This document shows, in pieces, positions 9,447-17,444 of a DNA stretch of 64,000 nt. The DNA comes from Janthinobacterium tructae (GTDB taxonomy: Bacteria > Pseudomonadota > Gammaproteobacteria > Burkholderiales > Burkholderiaceae_D). Where the stretch lies: positions 2,108,001-2,172,000 of the forward strand of contig NZ_CP041185.1 of assembly GCF_006517255.1 (NCBI RefSeq). Reading direction: 5' to 3'. Positions within the stretch are counted from its first letter, which is position 1; each line of letters opens with the position of its first letter. A program made the position numbers and the translations under genes. The notes under the pieces are model-generated. The model was not told the DNA's origin, did not search any database, and was given only the letters and a program-made list of their open reading frames with translations.

Positions 9447-9752
9447 TCACCCCCAACGCATTACCACTAATAAAAGTACAAAACTGATGGCAGCCCCGAT
9501 GGCCTGCTGCATTTCCGTAAACCCCGCCCAGGCCAGATTCACATATGCCGCCGTGAGCAAGCCGATGAACAAACGGTCGCCACGCGTGGTCGGCATGGGC
9601 AGGAAGCCCTTGCGCGCGATGCTGGGCGAGCGGATTTGCCACACCGTCATGCCAGCGAGCATCAAGCCGATGCAGATGAAGAAGATGGCCACTTCCGGCG
9701 TCCAGGCCATCCAGCCGAACAGGCTGGCTGTGCTATCACTCGTATTTTCCAT
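9447..9752 (-). CDS. glpU: Small integral membrane protein, DUF2160 family (GlpU-like)
   Basis: A 101-residue protein with two to three hydrophobic helices (about residues 17-38, 60-80 and 84-99). It matches the DUF2160 family of predicted small membrane proteins that sits in glycerol ABC operons as glpU, between the second permease and the binding protein, as here. It begins 1 base before the glpQ stop region ends (start 9752, glpQ stop at 9754), implying translational coupling. Its role in transport is not established. Confidence 0.82.
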   Translation of the reverse strand: MENTSDSTASLFGWMAWTPEVAIFFICIGLMLAGMTVWQIRSPSIARKGFLPMPTTRGDRLFIGLLTAAYVNLAWAGFTEMQQAIGAAISFVLLLVVMRWG

Positions 9753-9753
9753 G

Positions 9754-10560
9754 TCACACCCTCCCCATCGCGAAACCCTTGGCGATGTAATGCCGCACGA
9801 ACCAGATCACCAGCGCGCCGGGCACGATGGTCAGCACGCCCGCCGCCGCCAGCACGCCCCAGTCCATGCCGGCCGCCGACACGGTGCGCGTCATGGTGGC
9901 GGCAATCGGCTTGGCGTTGACGGACGTCAAGGTGCGCGCCAATAACAGTTCCACCCAGCTGAACATGAAACAGAAGAAGGCCGTCACGCCCACGCCCGAC
10001 TTAATCATCGGCAAGAAGATGCGGATGAAGAAACGGGGGAAGCTGTAGCCGTCGATATACGCCGTCTCGTCGATTTCCTTCGGCACGCCGGACATGAAGC
10101 CTTCCAAAATCCACACGGCCAGCGGCACGTTGAAGACCATGTGCGCCAGCGCCACGGCCAGATGCGTATCCATCAGGCCCACCGTCGAATACAGCTGGAA
10201 GAAGGGCACGAGAAAGACGGCGGGCGGCGTCATGCGGTTGGTCAGCAGCCAGAAGAACAGATGCTTGTCGCCGACAAAGTTATAGCGCGAAAAGGCATAC
10301 GCGGCCGGCAAGGCGACGGTGACCGACATCACCATGTTCAAGGCCACGTAAATCATGGAATTGATGTAGCCGCTGTACCACGATGGGTCCGTAAAGATGG
10401 TCTTGTAGTTGGCGAACGTCAGGTGTTCGGGCCACAGGCTCAGCACGCCGACGATTTCCTCGTTGGTCTTGAGCGACATGTTGAGCATCCAGTAGATGGG
10501 CAATAGTGAGCCCAGCAGGAAGACGATCAGGATGGTGGCGCTGATTTTCTTGTGCATCAT
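9754..10560 (-). CDS. glpQ: Glycerol ABC transporter permease
   Basis: A 268-residue inner-membrane permease of the MalG type with about six transmembrane helices, beginning MMHKKISATILIVFLLGSLLPIYW. The EAA-type coupling loop is visible as EIDETAYIDGYSFPRFFIRIFLP. Start 10560 overlaps the glpP stop as ATGA (10557-10560) and has GGGAGA upstream, so translation is coupled to glpP; ATG 10557 is a possible alternative. The longer open frame to 10920 is antisense-like extension inside glpP and is not used. Not to be confused with the glycerophosphodiesterase also called GlpQ. Confidence 0.9.
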   Translation of the reverse strand: MMHKKISATILIVFLLGSLLPIYWMLNMSLKTNEEIVGVLSLWPEHLTFANYKTIFTDPSWYSGYINSMIYVALNMVMSVTVALPAAYAFSRYNFVGDKHLFFWLLTNRMTPPAVFLVPFFQLYSTVGLMDTHLAVALAHMVFNVPLAVWILEGFMSGVPKEIDETAYIDGYSFPRFFIRIFLPMIKSGVGVTAFFCFMFSWVELLLARTLTSVNAKPIAATMTRTVSAAGMDWGVLAAAGVLTIVPGALVIWFVRHYIAKGFAMGRV

Positions 10561-11441
10561 TTCTGGTCTCCCGTGCCAACGCGCTGCATCCACGTGTACA
10601 GCACAAAGCAGAACAGCAGGATGATCAGGAAGTAAATCAATGAGAACGCCGAGGCCGGCCCCAGGTCGAACTGGCCCACGGCCTTTTGCGTCAGGTATTG
10701 CGACAAAAAGGTGGTGGCATTGCCCGGTCCGCCGCCGGTCAGCACGAACGGTTCCGTGTAGATCATGAAACTGTCCATGAAGCGCAGCAAGACGGCGATC
10801 ATCAGCACATTGCGCAGTTTCGGCAGCTGGATGTAGCGGAACACGGCCAGGCGCGAAGCGCCGTCGATGCGCGCCGCCTGGTAATACGCATCGGGAATGG
10901 CGCGCAGACCCGCATAGCACAGCAGCACGACCAATGGCGTCCAGTGCCAGATATCCATCACCATCACCGTCAGCCAGGCATCGAGCGAGTTGCCGTTGTA
11001 GTTGTAGTCAAAACCCAATTGATTCAAGGTGTAGCCCATCAGGCCGATGTCGCCACGGCCAAAGATTTGCCAGATGGTGCCCACCACGTTCCACGGTATC
11101 AGCAGGGGCAGCGCGATCAGCACCAGCGCCAGCGACGCCTTCCAGCCCTCGGCCGGCATGCACAGGGCAATCAAAATACCGAGCGGTATCTGGATCGCCA
11201 GCACGGAGCCGGAAAACAGCAACTGGCGCAGCAAGGCGCTGTGCAAGTCGCCGTCCAGCATGACCATGCGGAACCATTCGGTGCCCACAAACACCTTTTG
11301 CGTGGGACTCAGGATATCTTGCACGGAATAATTGACCACCGTCATCAGCGGCAGGATGGCGGAAAAGGCCACGCACAGCAGCACGGGCAGGATCAGTAGC
11401 CAGGCGCGGCGGTTGTTATCGGTTTTACCGTTATGTATCAT
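10557..11441 (-). CDS. glpP: Glycerol ABC transporter permease
   Basis: A 294-residue inner-membrane permease of the MalF/UgpA type with about six transmembrane helices. The EAA coupling loop reads DAYYQAARIDGASRLAVFRY, where the ATPases dock. The N-terminus is a short cytoplasmic segment (MIHNGKTDNNRRAW) before the first helix. Its ATG overlaps the last base of the glpT stop (TGATG at 11441), and its own stop overlaps glpQ, so the permeases and ATPases are translated as a coupled block. With GlpQ it should form the membrane channel of the glycerol importer. Confidence 0.92.
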   Translation of the reverse strand: MIHNGKTDNNRRAWLLILPVLLCVAFSAILPLMTVVNYSVQDILSPTQKVFVGTEWFRMVMLDGDLHSALLRQLLFSGSVLAIQIPLGILIALCMPAEGWKASLALVLIALPLLIPWNVVGTIWQIFGRGDIGLMGYTLNQLGFDYNYNGNSLDAWLTVMVMDIWHWTPLVVLLCYAGLRAIPDAYYQAARIDGASRLAVFRYIQLPKLRNVLMIAVLLRFMDSFMIYTEPFVLTGGGPGNATTFLSQYLTQKAVGQFDLGPASAFSLIYFLIILLFCFVLYTWMQRVGTGDQK

Positions 11442-12550
11442 CAGGCCACCCGCTTATCGTTGATATAGAACAAGGTGCGTTGCTGGGGAAAGCGCAGCCG
11501 TACAGCCTGCCCCGCCACGGCATCGATGGCGCGCAGCTTGGCCGCCACCGTGGCGCTGCCCAGGCGAAACTCGGCCAGGTAATGCGTGCCCATGTTGCGT
11601 ACGGCAGTCACCGTGGCGTCCAGGCAGAGGTCACCCCGTTCGCCCCCCGCGCCGCCCTCGCCCGCTGGCAGGCATTCGACGAATTCCGGCCGCACGCCGA
11701 GCGTGATCTTGCCTTGCGCGCCAGCCAGGGCCGCGCGGGCGGCGGCGGACACGGCCAGCGGCTGGCCCGCCACCCTCGCCCCGCCATCGTCCAGGATGCA
11801 ATCGAGCAAGTTCATGCCCGGATTGCCGATGAAATAGCCGACAAACGTGTGCTCGGGTTCCTCGAACAGCGCTTGCGCGCTGCCCGTCTGCACCACCTCG
11901 CCCTGCGTCATGACGACCACCTGGTCGGCAAAGGTCAGCGCTTCCACCTGGTCGTGCGTGACGTAGATCAAGGATAATTTCAGTTCGTGGTGGATTTCCT
12001 TGAGTTTCCTGCGCAACAGCCATTTCAGGTGCGGATCGATCACCGTCAGCGGTTCATCGAACAGCACGGCCGCCACGTCGGGACGCACGAGACCGCGTCC
12101 CAGTGAAATCTTTTGCTTCGCGTCCACGGACAAGCCGCTGGCGCGCAATTTCAGGTCGCCCGTCAGCTCCAGCATCTGCGCCACCTGCTGCACGCGCTTT
12201 TTCACCTCGATCTCTTTCCAGCCGCGATTGCGCAGCGGAAACGCCAGGTTGTCGTGCACGGTCATGGTGTCGTAGATCACGGGAAACTGGAATACTTGCG
12301 CGATATTGCGCGCCTCGGTCGGCAGTTGCGTCACATCCTTGCCGTCGAACAGCACCTTGCCATGCGACGGCTTCACCAGGCCGGAGATGATATTGAGCAA
12401 AGTCGTCTTGCCGCAGCCGGACGGCCCCAGCAAGGCATACGCGCCGCCGTCATGCCACGCCATGCTCATGGGCCGCAGCGCATAGTCGGCGGGTGCCGCC
12501 GGGTTCGGTTTGTAGGCGTGGGCCAGGTCGACCAGTTCGATGCGCGCCAT
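11441..12550 (-). CDS. glpT: Glycerol ABC transporter ATPase with degenerate signature motif
   Basis: A 369-residue MalK/UgpC-type ATPase. The Walker A (LLGPSGCGKTTLLN), Q-loop (QVFQFPVIYDTMTV), Walker B (VAAVLFDEPLTVIDP) and switch histidine (LIYVTHDQVEALTF) are all canonical. The ABC signature, normally LSGGQ, is replaced by LSVDAKQKISLGRG (LSVDA codons at 12119-12133). Residues about 245-369 are the C-terminal TOBE-like regulatory domain. ATG 12550 has GGAG upstream; the frame upstream of it is not used. It starts 1 base after the glpS stop. It is expected to pair with GlpS as a heterodimer. The unrelated major-facilitator GlpT shares only the name. Confidence 0.92.
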   Translation of the reverse strand: MARIELVDLAHAYKPNPAAPADYALRPMSMAWHDGGAYALLGPSGCGKTTLLNIISGLVKPSHGKVLFDGKDVTQLPTEARNIAQVFQFPVIYDTMTVHDNLAFPLRNRGWKEIEVKKRVQQVAQMLELTGDLKLRASGLSVDAKQKISLGRGLVRPDVAAVLFDEPLTVIDPHLKWLLRRKLKEIHHELKLSLIYVTHDQVEALTFADQVVVMTQGEVVQTGSAQALFEEPEHTFVGYFIGNPGMNLLDCILDDGGARVAGQPLAVSAAARAALAGAQGKITLGVRPEFVECLPAGEGGAGGERGDLCLDATVTAVRNMGTHYLAEFRLGSATVAAKLRAIDAVAGQAVRLRFPQQRTLFYINDKRVA

Positions 12551-12551
12551 A

Positions 12552-13646
12552 TCACACTCCTCCTTGCACAGGGGCAAACAGCAGCCCGCCATCGTCCGCA
12601 AAGATCAGCAAGGCATGCGGCTGGCAATACACGGTGCAGGCGCTGCCGATCTCCAGGTTGTGCACGCCGCCCAGTTGCGCCACCAGGGCCAGTTCGCCAC
12701 GGCGCGCATGCACATAGGTTTCCGAGCCGCTGATTTCCGCCAGGTCCACCGAAGCTGCGATGGCCACGTCGCCATCGGACTGGGGAGATAAATGCAGGCT
12801 GTGCGCGCGTACGCCGAGAATCACCTCCGTGCTGTCGCCCAGGCGGGCGCGCTGCTCACCGCTCAGGTGTATCGCCAGGCCGTCCGCCATCCGCGCCACG
12901 CCATTCGCATCCACGCGCGCGGAAATCAGGTTGATGGGCGGATCGCTGAAGGTGCGCGCCACGGCGATGGAATTGGGCGCGTTGAAGACGTCCAGGGTCG
13001 GCCCCTGCTGCAGCAAGCGTCCCTCGTGCAGCACGGCCACGTGGCCGCCCAGCTGCAACGCTTCCAGCGGTTCCGTGGTCGCGTACACGACCGTCGTGCT
13101 GCCGCTGGAAAACAGTTCCGTCAATTCGCGGCGCAACTCCTCGCGCAGTTTGTAGTCGAGGTTCACCAATGGCTCGTCGAGCAGCAGCAGCGAGGCATCC
13201 TTGATCAGCGCGCGCCCCAGCGCCGTGCGCTGCTGCTGGCCGCCCGACAGTTCGCCGGGCGTGCGTTGCAGATACGGCGTAATATGCAGGCGCTCGGCCA
13301 GCGCCAGCACTTTTGCGCGGATCTGTTCCTCGGGCACCTTGCGCAAGCGCAAGGGCGAGGCGATATTGTCGTACACGGTAAAGGCCGGATAGTTGATGAA
13401 TTGCTGGTACACCATGGCCAGATTACGCTTGCTGACGGGCACGCCCGTCACATCGACGCCATCGGCCGTGACGGTGCCCCCGCTGGGCTTGTCCAGGCCC
13501 GCCATCACGCGCATCAGGGTGGTCTTGCCGGCACGCGTGGTGCCCAGCAAGACGTTGATGGCGCCCGGCACCAGCGCCAGCGACATCGGATATAAATAAT
13601 CGTCAGCCCCCTGCTTCCTGCTGATCTTGTCCAGTACCAGTTGCAC
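12552..13646 (-). CDS. glpS: Glycerol ABC transporter ATPase lacking the switch histidine
   Basis: A 364-residue ATPase with Walker A LLGTTRAGKTTLMR (unusual TTRA inside GxxxxGKT), Q-loop MVYQQFINYPAFTV, an intact signature ELSGGQQQRTALGRAL and Walker B LLLLDEPLVNLDYKL. The H-loop reads VVYATTEPLEAL: the histidine expected before the acidic residue is Thr (codon 13074-13076). A C-terminal TOBE-like domain follows. I start it at GTG 13646 because GGAGGAG lies 8 bases upstream and the protein then opens with the strand QLVLDKIS typical of the family; the open frame further upstream overlaps glpD. It is complementary to GlpT, so the two probably form one intact and one degenerate ATP site. Confidence 0.9.
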   Translation of the reverse strand: MQLVLDKISRKQGADDYLYPMSLALVPGAINVLLGTTRAGKTTLMRVMAGLDKPSGGTVTADGVDVTGVPVSKRNLAMVYQQFINYPAFTVYDNIASPLRLRKVPEEQIRAKVLALAERLHITPYLQRTPGELSGGQQQRTALGRALIKDASLLLLDEPLVNLDYKLREELRRELTELFSSGSTTVVYATTEPLEALQLGGHVAVLHEGRLLQQGPTLDVFNAPNSIAVARTFSDPPINLISARVDANGVARMADGLAIHLSGEQRARLGDSTEVILGVRAHSLHLSPQSDGDVAIAASVDLAEISGSETYVHARRGELALVAQLGGVHNLEIGSACTVYCQPHALLIFADDGGLLFAPVQGGV

Positions 13647-13720
13647 GCGCGTCTCCTCCAGTGATGGTTTCTTATTCTTCGCGGCACCCTCTGCGGGGCG
13701 TGGTCGCCAACGTGTGCTGC

Positions 13721-15298
13721 TTACAACGACAACGGGTGCTGCAACAGCCAGGCGTCGAGCCTGCCCACTGTCTCGCGCGGCAGGTGCAGACCCAGCTTGG
13801 AGCGCCGCCACAGGATGTCGGCCGCGCTGACGGCCCATTCATGGCGCCGCAAATAGTCGACTTCCGCCGCGTACAGGCCAGCGGCGATTTCCTCGCCCAT
13901 GGCCGCCACATCCTTACGCCCATCGAGCAGCACATGGATGCGCGTACCGTAGGCGCGCGCATAGCGCGCCACCAGCGCCGCCGGCAGCCACGCATAGTCG
14001 CGCTGCAAGCCCTGCACGAACTGGCCGAATTCGCGCACGGACCGGTTCTGCGGCACGCTGCCGAACACGTCGCCACCGGGCAGGCAGGCGTTGGCCGTCC
14101 AGGCCGGCCGTGTATTGCCCAGCAAGGGCGCCAGTATATCGAGCGCTTCCTCGGCCAGCTTGCGAAAGGTGGTGATCTTGCCGCCGAAGATACTCAGCAG
14201 CGGCGCGCCTTCCTGGTCCAGTTCGAAGCGGTAATCGCGCGTGACGGCCTTGGCGTCGGCGGACGCGTCTTCCACCAGCGGGCGCACGCCCGCATACGTC
14301 CAGACCACGTCAGCAGGATTGATGGGCTTGCTGAAATAGTAACTGGAAAGCTCGCACAAGTAACGAATTTCCGCGTCATCGATTTCCACCTTGCCGCGCT
14401 CGCCCTGGTAGTCGAGATCGGTAGTGCCGATCAGGGTGAAATCGTGCTCGTACGGAATGGCAAACACGATGCGTCCGTCCGGATGCTGGAAGATATACGC
14501 ATGATCATGCGCGAACAAGCGCTTGACGACGATATGGCTGCCCTTGATCAAACGCAAATGCCGGCCCTGTCCGCCGGGCGCCGCCTGCTGCAGAAATTCC
14601 GCCGTCCACGGCCCGGCCGCATTGACGACGCTGCGCGCGCGCACGGCCAACTCACGTCCATCGCCTTGCTGCAGGATCGCCTGCCAGCAAGCGTCCGCAC
14701 CCGCGCCATCGCGCCGCAGGGCCGTGCAGCGCGTCTGCGTCAGCACGTGCGCGCCCTTGTCCGCCGCGTCGATGGCGTTCAGCACCACCAGGCGCGCATC
14801 GTCGACCCAGCCGTCGGAGTACACGAAACCGCGCTTGAACTCAGGTTTTAACGGTTGTCCGGCCGCGTGGCGCTCAAGGTCGATGCCGCTGGAGGCAGGC
14901 AGGATTTCCCGCTTCGCCAGCATGTCGTAGAGAATCAGGCCGGCGCGTATCAGCCAGGCGGGGCGCTGGCCCTTGGCGTGCGGCATGACGAAGCGCAGCG
15001 GCCACATGATGTGCGGCGCCGAGCGCAGCAGCACTTCGCGCTCGATCAGCGCCTTGCGCACGAGGCCGAACTCATAGTATTCGAGGTAGCGCAGGCCGCC
15101 GTGTATCAGCTTGGTGGATGCGGACGAGGTGTGCGCGGCCAGGTCGTCTTTTTCGCACAACACCACGGACAAGCCCCGCCCGGCCGCGTCGCGCGCGATG
15201 CCGGCGCCGTTGATGCCGCCGCCTACCACCAGTACGTCGCATGCCATCACCGGCTGCGGCTGCGGCACTGCGTCGATTCCCTGCTGCATTGAGGCCAT
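13721..15298 (-). CDS. glpD: Glycerol-3-phosphate dehydrogenase (FAD-dependent, aerobic type)
   Basis: A 525-residue flavoenzyme that oxidises sn-glycerol 3-phosphate to dihydroxyacetone phosphate at the inner membrane and passes electrons to quinone. The FAD-binding GxGxxG motif is DVLVVGGGINGAGIARDA; TSSASTKLIHGGLRYLEYYE and LLSIFGGKITTFRKLAEE are family signatures. The C-terminal domain is present, so the protein is full length. ATG 15298 has GGAG five bases upstream; the extra residues up to 15346 are not supported. It is the first gene of the glp operon, divergent from glpR, with candidate GlpR half-sites in between. Confidence 0.96.
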   Translation of the reverse strand: MASMQQGIDAVPQPQPVMACDVLVVGGGINGAGIARDAAGRGLSVVLCEKDDLAAHTSSASTKLIHGGLRYLEYYEFGLVRKALIEREVLLRSAPHIMWPLRFVMPHAKGQRPAWLIRAGLILYDMLAKREILPASSGIDLERHAAGQPLKPEFKRGFVYSDGWVDDARLVVLNAIDAADKGAHVLTQTRCTALRRDGAGADACWQAILQQGDGRELAVRARSVVNAAGPWTAEFLQQAAPGGQGRHLRLIKGSHIVVKRLFAHDHAYIFQHPDGRIVFAIPYEHDFTLIGTTDLDYQGERGKVEIDDAEIRYLCELSSYYFSKPINPADVVWTYAGVRPLVEDASADAKAVTRDYRFELDQEGAPLLSIFGGKITTFRKLAEEALDILAPLLGNTRPAWTANACLPGGDVFGSVPQNRSVREFGQFVQGLQRDYAWLPAALVARYARAYGTRIHVLLDGRKDVAAMGEEIAAGLYAAEVDYLRRHEWAVSAADILWRRSKLGLHLPRETVGRLDAWLLQHPLSL

Positions 15299-15417
15299 CG
15301 GGACTCCATCGTTATCAAGGACAAGCGACCAAGAAAGACTAGGCACACCCGGCGACTGTGGTTAAGATCAATACGGATGTCATACGAATGCAATATGGAT
15401 AAGATTACGCCATAAAT

Positions 15418-15465
15418 CGAACTCATAGCAACATATTTTCACCCACATTTGTTCGATTTTGTTCG
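15418..15465. promoter_or_regulatory. Candidate GlpR operator half-sites between glpD and glpR
   Basis: Two copies of TTTGTTCG lie in direct repeat at 15448-15455 and 15458-15465, one helical turn apart, and an oppositely oriented ATCGAAC lies at 15417-15422. All resemble the TTCG-containing half-site of the E. coli GlpR operator. They sit in the 194-base divergent region just upstream of glpR, in a suitable place to repress both directions. Confidence 0.5.
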
Positions 15466-15492
15466 CTTATGCAATTTTAAAGAGACACGCCC

Positions 15493-16254
15493 ATGAATTT
15501 GAATCCCCGCCAGCGCCGCTTGCTTGAAGTGGTGCGCCAGAAAGTCACCATGTCGGTCGAGGAGTTGGCCCAGCAACTCGACGTCACGCCGCAAACCGTG
15601 CGGCGCGACGTCAAGCAGATGGAAGAAGCGCGCCTGCTGGCGCGCTATCACGGCGGCGTGGGCTTGCCCTCGTCCGTGGAGAACATCGATTACAGCCAGC
15701 GCCAGGTATTCAACAGCGACGCCAAGCGGCGCATCGCCACCGCCGTGGCGGCGCAAGTGCCGCATGGCTGTTCGCTCCTGATCAATATCGGCACCACCAC
15801 CGAAGAAGTGGCGCGTGCGCTGGGACAGCACACGGGCTTGCACGTGGTGACGAACAACCTGAACGTGGCCGCCATCCTGGCCGACAACGCCGCCTGCGAA
15901 GTCATCGTGGCCGGCGGCGTGGTGCGCGGACGCGACCGTGGCATCGTGGGTGAAGCCACCATCGACTTCATCCGCCAGTTCAAGGTCGACATCGGCATCA
16001 TCGGCATTTCCAGCATCGACGAAGACGGCAGCCTGCGCGACTTCGATGCGCGCGAAGTGAAGGTGGCGCAAGCCATCATCGAGCAGTCGCGCGAAGTGTG
16101 GCTGGTGGCTGACCAGCATAAATTCGGCCGCAAGGCGCTGGTGCGCCTGGCCGATCTGGCGCAAATCGATATCCTGTTTACGGATGCGCCGCCGCCGGCC
16201 CGCTTTGCCCAGGTCTTGCGCGATGCCAACGTAAAAGTGCACGTGGCCACCTGA
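15493..16254 (+). CDS. glpR: DeoR-family repressor of the glycerol regulon
   Basis: A 253-residue DeoR-type regulator. Residues about 5-58 are the helix-turn-helix (RQRRLLEVVRQK, VEELAQQLDVTPQTVRRDVK); residues about 75-235 are the sugar-phosphate-sensing DeoR C-terminal domain with GTTTEEVARAL, VVTNNLNVA and VIVAGGVVRGRDRGIVG. GlpR proteins are released from DNA by glycerol 3-phosphate. Its position, divergent from the whole glp operon, and the TTCG repeats upstream support this identity over other DeoR regulators. AAAGAGA precedes ATG 15493. Confidence 0.93.
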   Translation: MNLNPRQRRLLEVVRQKVTMSVEELAQQLDVTPQTVRRDVKQMEEARLLARYHGGVGLPSSVENIDYSQRQVFNSDAKRRIATAVAAQVPHGCSLLINIGTTTEEVARALGQHTGLHVVTNNLNVAAILADNAACEVIVAGGVVRGRDRGIVGEATIDFIRQFKVDIGIIGISSIDEDGSLRDFDAREVKVAQAIIEQSREVWLVADQHKFGRKALVRLADLAQIDILFTDAPPPARFAQVLRDANVKVHVAT

Positions 16255-16315
16255 CGACGACTCGTCCACTGGCCGTGCCAGGCAGCATCACCGGGCAAGG
16301 CTTCACCTCCCCGGC

Positions 16316-17320
16316 TCAGTGCGCGATGGCAAGCTTGCCGAAGTGGCGTCCGCCGGCAGCGAGCTCCGCATACGCTTCGGCCGTGTCGTCGATGCTGAAC
16401 ACACGGTCGATGACGGGCACGATGCCATGTGCGGCGATGGCCTGCGCCGCCTGGGCCAGGTCCGCCACGCAACCGGTATTGTTGCCGACGATGCGCAAAG
16501 CCTTGACGATGACGGGCAGCAAGTCGATGCTGGCGGCCGTGCCGCCGACAAAGCCCACGGTGAAGACCGTGCCGCCCACCGCCGCCGCATTGAGCGAGCG
16601 CACGATGGTGGCGCCACCCACCGTCTCGACCACCAGGTCGGCGCCGCGCCCACCGGTCAGTTTCAGCACTTCCCCGTCCCAGGCGGGCGTGGCCCGGTAG
16701 TTGATCAGGTGATCGGCCCCCAACCGGCGCGCACGTTCCAGCTTTTCATCGCTGGACGAAGCCAGGATCACTGTGGCGCCCGACGCCTTGGCGAACTGCA
16801 AGGCAAAGAGGCTGACGCCACCCGTTCCCAACAACAACACCACCGATCCGGGGCGCACTGGCGCCGAACGCACGGCGTTCCAGGCCGTCGTCGCCGCGAT
16901 GGGCAGCGCCGCGCCCTGGACAAAATCAAGGTGGGCCGGCAAGGCGACCAGGCTGGCAGCGGGGACGACCACGTACTCGGCCAGCGAGCCGGGCAAGGTG
17001 ACGCCGCGCATCGCACCCACGTTGTGCGGCGTGATGGCCCCGCCCTGCCAGCGCGGCATGAAATGGGGGATGACGCGGTCGCCGACGGCCAGGCCGCTGA
17101 CGCCGTCGCCCAGCGCCGCCACTTCACCCGCGCCGTCGGCGACGGGGATCAGCGGAAAGGCCGCGCCGGCAAAATTGCCCGTTGCAATGGCCACATCCAG
17201 GAAGTTCAGCGTGGCGGCGCGCAGGCGCAGCAGCACCTCGCCCCGGCCGGCCTGCGGCTGGGGCAGCTCGGTCGGGCGAAACGCGGTGAGGGAAGGAGCG
17301 GTCAGTTGGATGGCTTGCAT
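16316..17320 (-). CDS. Zinc-independent MDR-family NAD(P)H:quinone oxidoreductase / alcohol dehydrogenase-like
   Basis: A 334-residue medium-chain dehydrogenase/reductase. The N-terminal GroES-like half (residues about 1-125) shows LNFLDVAIATGNF and PVADGAGEVAALGDGV; the Rossmann half carries VLLLGTGGVSLFALQFAKA and GADHLINYR. The structural four-cysteine zinc site and the usual catalytic Cys/His ligands are absent, so it is probably of the quinone-oxidoreductase or enoyl-reductase-like branch using NADPH. The substrate is unknown. It is divergent from a LysR regulator 124 bases away, the usual layout of a regulator with its target. Confidence 0.82.
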   Translation of the reverse strand: MQAIQLTAPSLTAFRPTELPQPQAGRGEVLLRLRAATLNFLDVAIATGNFAGAAFPLIPVADGAGEVAALGDGVSGLAVGDRVIPHFMPRWQGGAITPHNVGAMRGVTLPGSLAEYVVVPAASLVALPAHLDFVQGAALPIAATTAWNAVRSAPVRPGSVVLLLGTGGVSLFALQFAKASGATVILASSSDEKLERARRLGADHLINYRATPAWDGEVLKLTGGRGADLVVETVGGATIVRSLNAAAVGGTVFTVGFVGGTAASIDLLPVIVKALRIVGNNTGCVADLAQAAQAIAAHGIVPVIDRVFSIDDTAEAYAELAAGGRHFGKLAIAH

Positions 17321-17387
17321 GGTCTGTTCTCGGGCGATGTGTGTCAGGGTGGCCGCACGCTGGCGGGAAAAACATCAGTGTCATTTA

Positions 17388-17427
17388 AAATCATTAATAG
17401 ATAAACTATGGTTTGATTCAATGATTT
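17388..17427. promoter_or_regulatory. Inverted repeat between MDR oxidoreductase and LysR gene
   Basis: AAATCATT (17388-17395) and AATGATTT (17420-17427) are perfect inverted arms separated by 24 A+T-rich bases, in the 124-base divergent intergenic region and ending 17 bases before the LysR start. It is a plausible regulator-binding site, most simply for the adjacent LysR protein itself. Confidence 0.4.
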
Positions 17428-17444
17428 AACACCAGGGATTGCCA

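Noticed and set aside
9754..10920. Long N-terminal extension of glpQ reaching into glpP.
   Set aside because: The extra 120 residues are an out-of-frame reading of glpP; the real start at 10560 has a ribosome site and overlaps the glpP stop.
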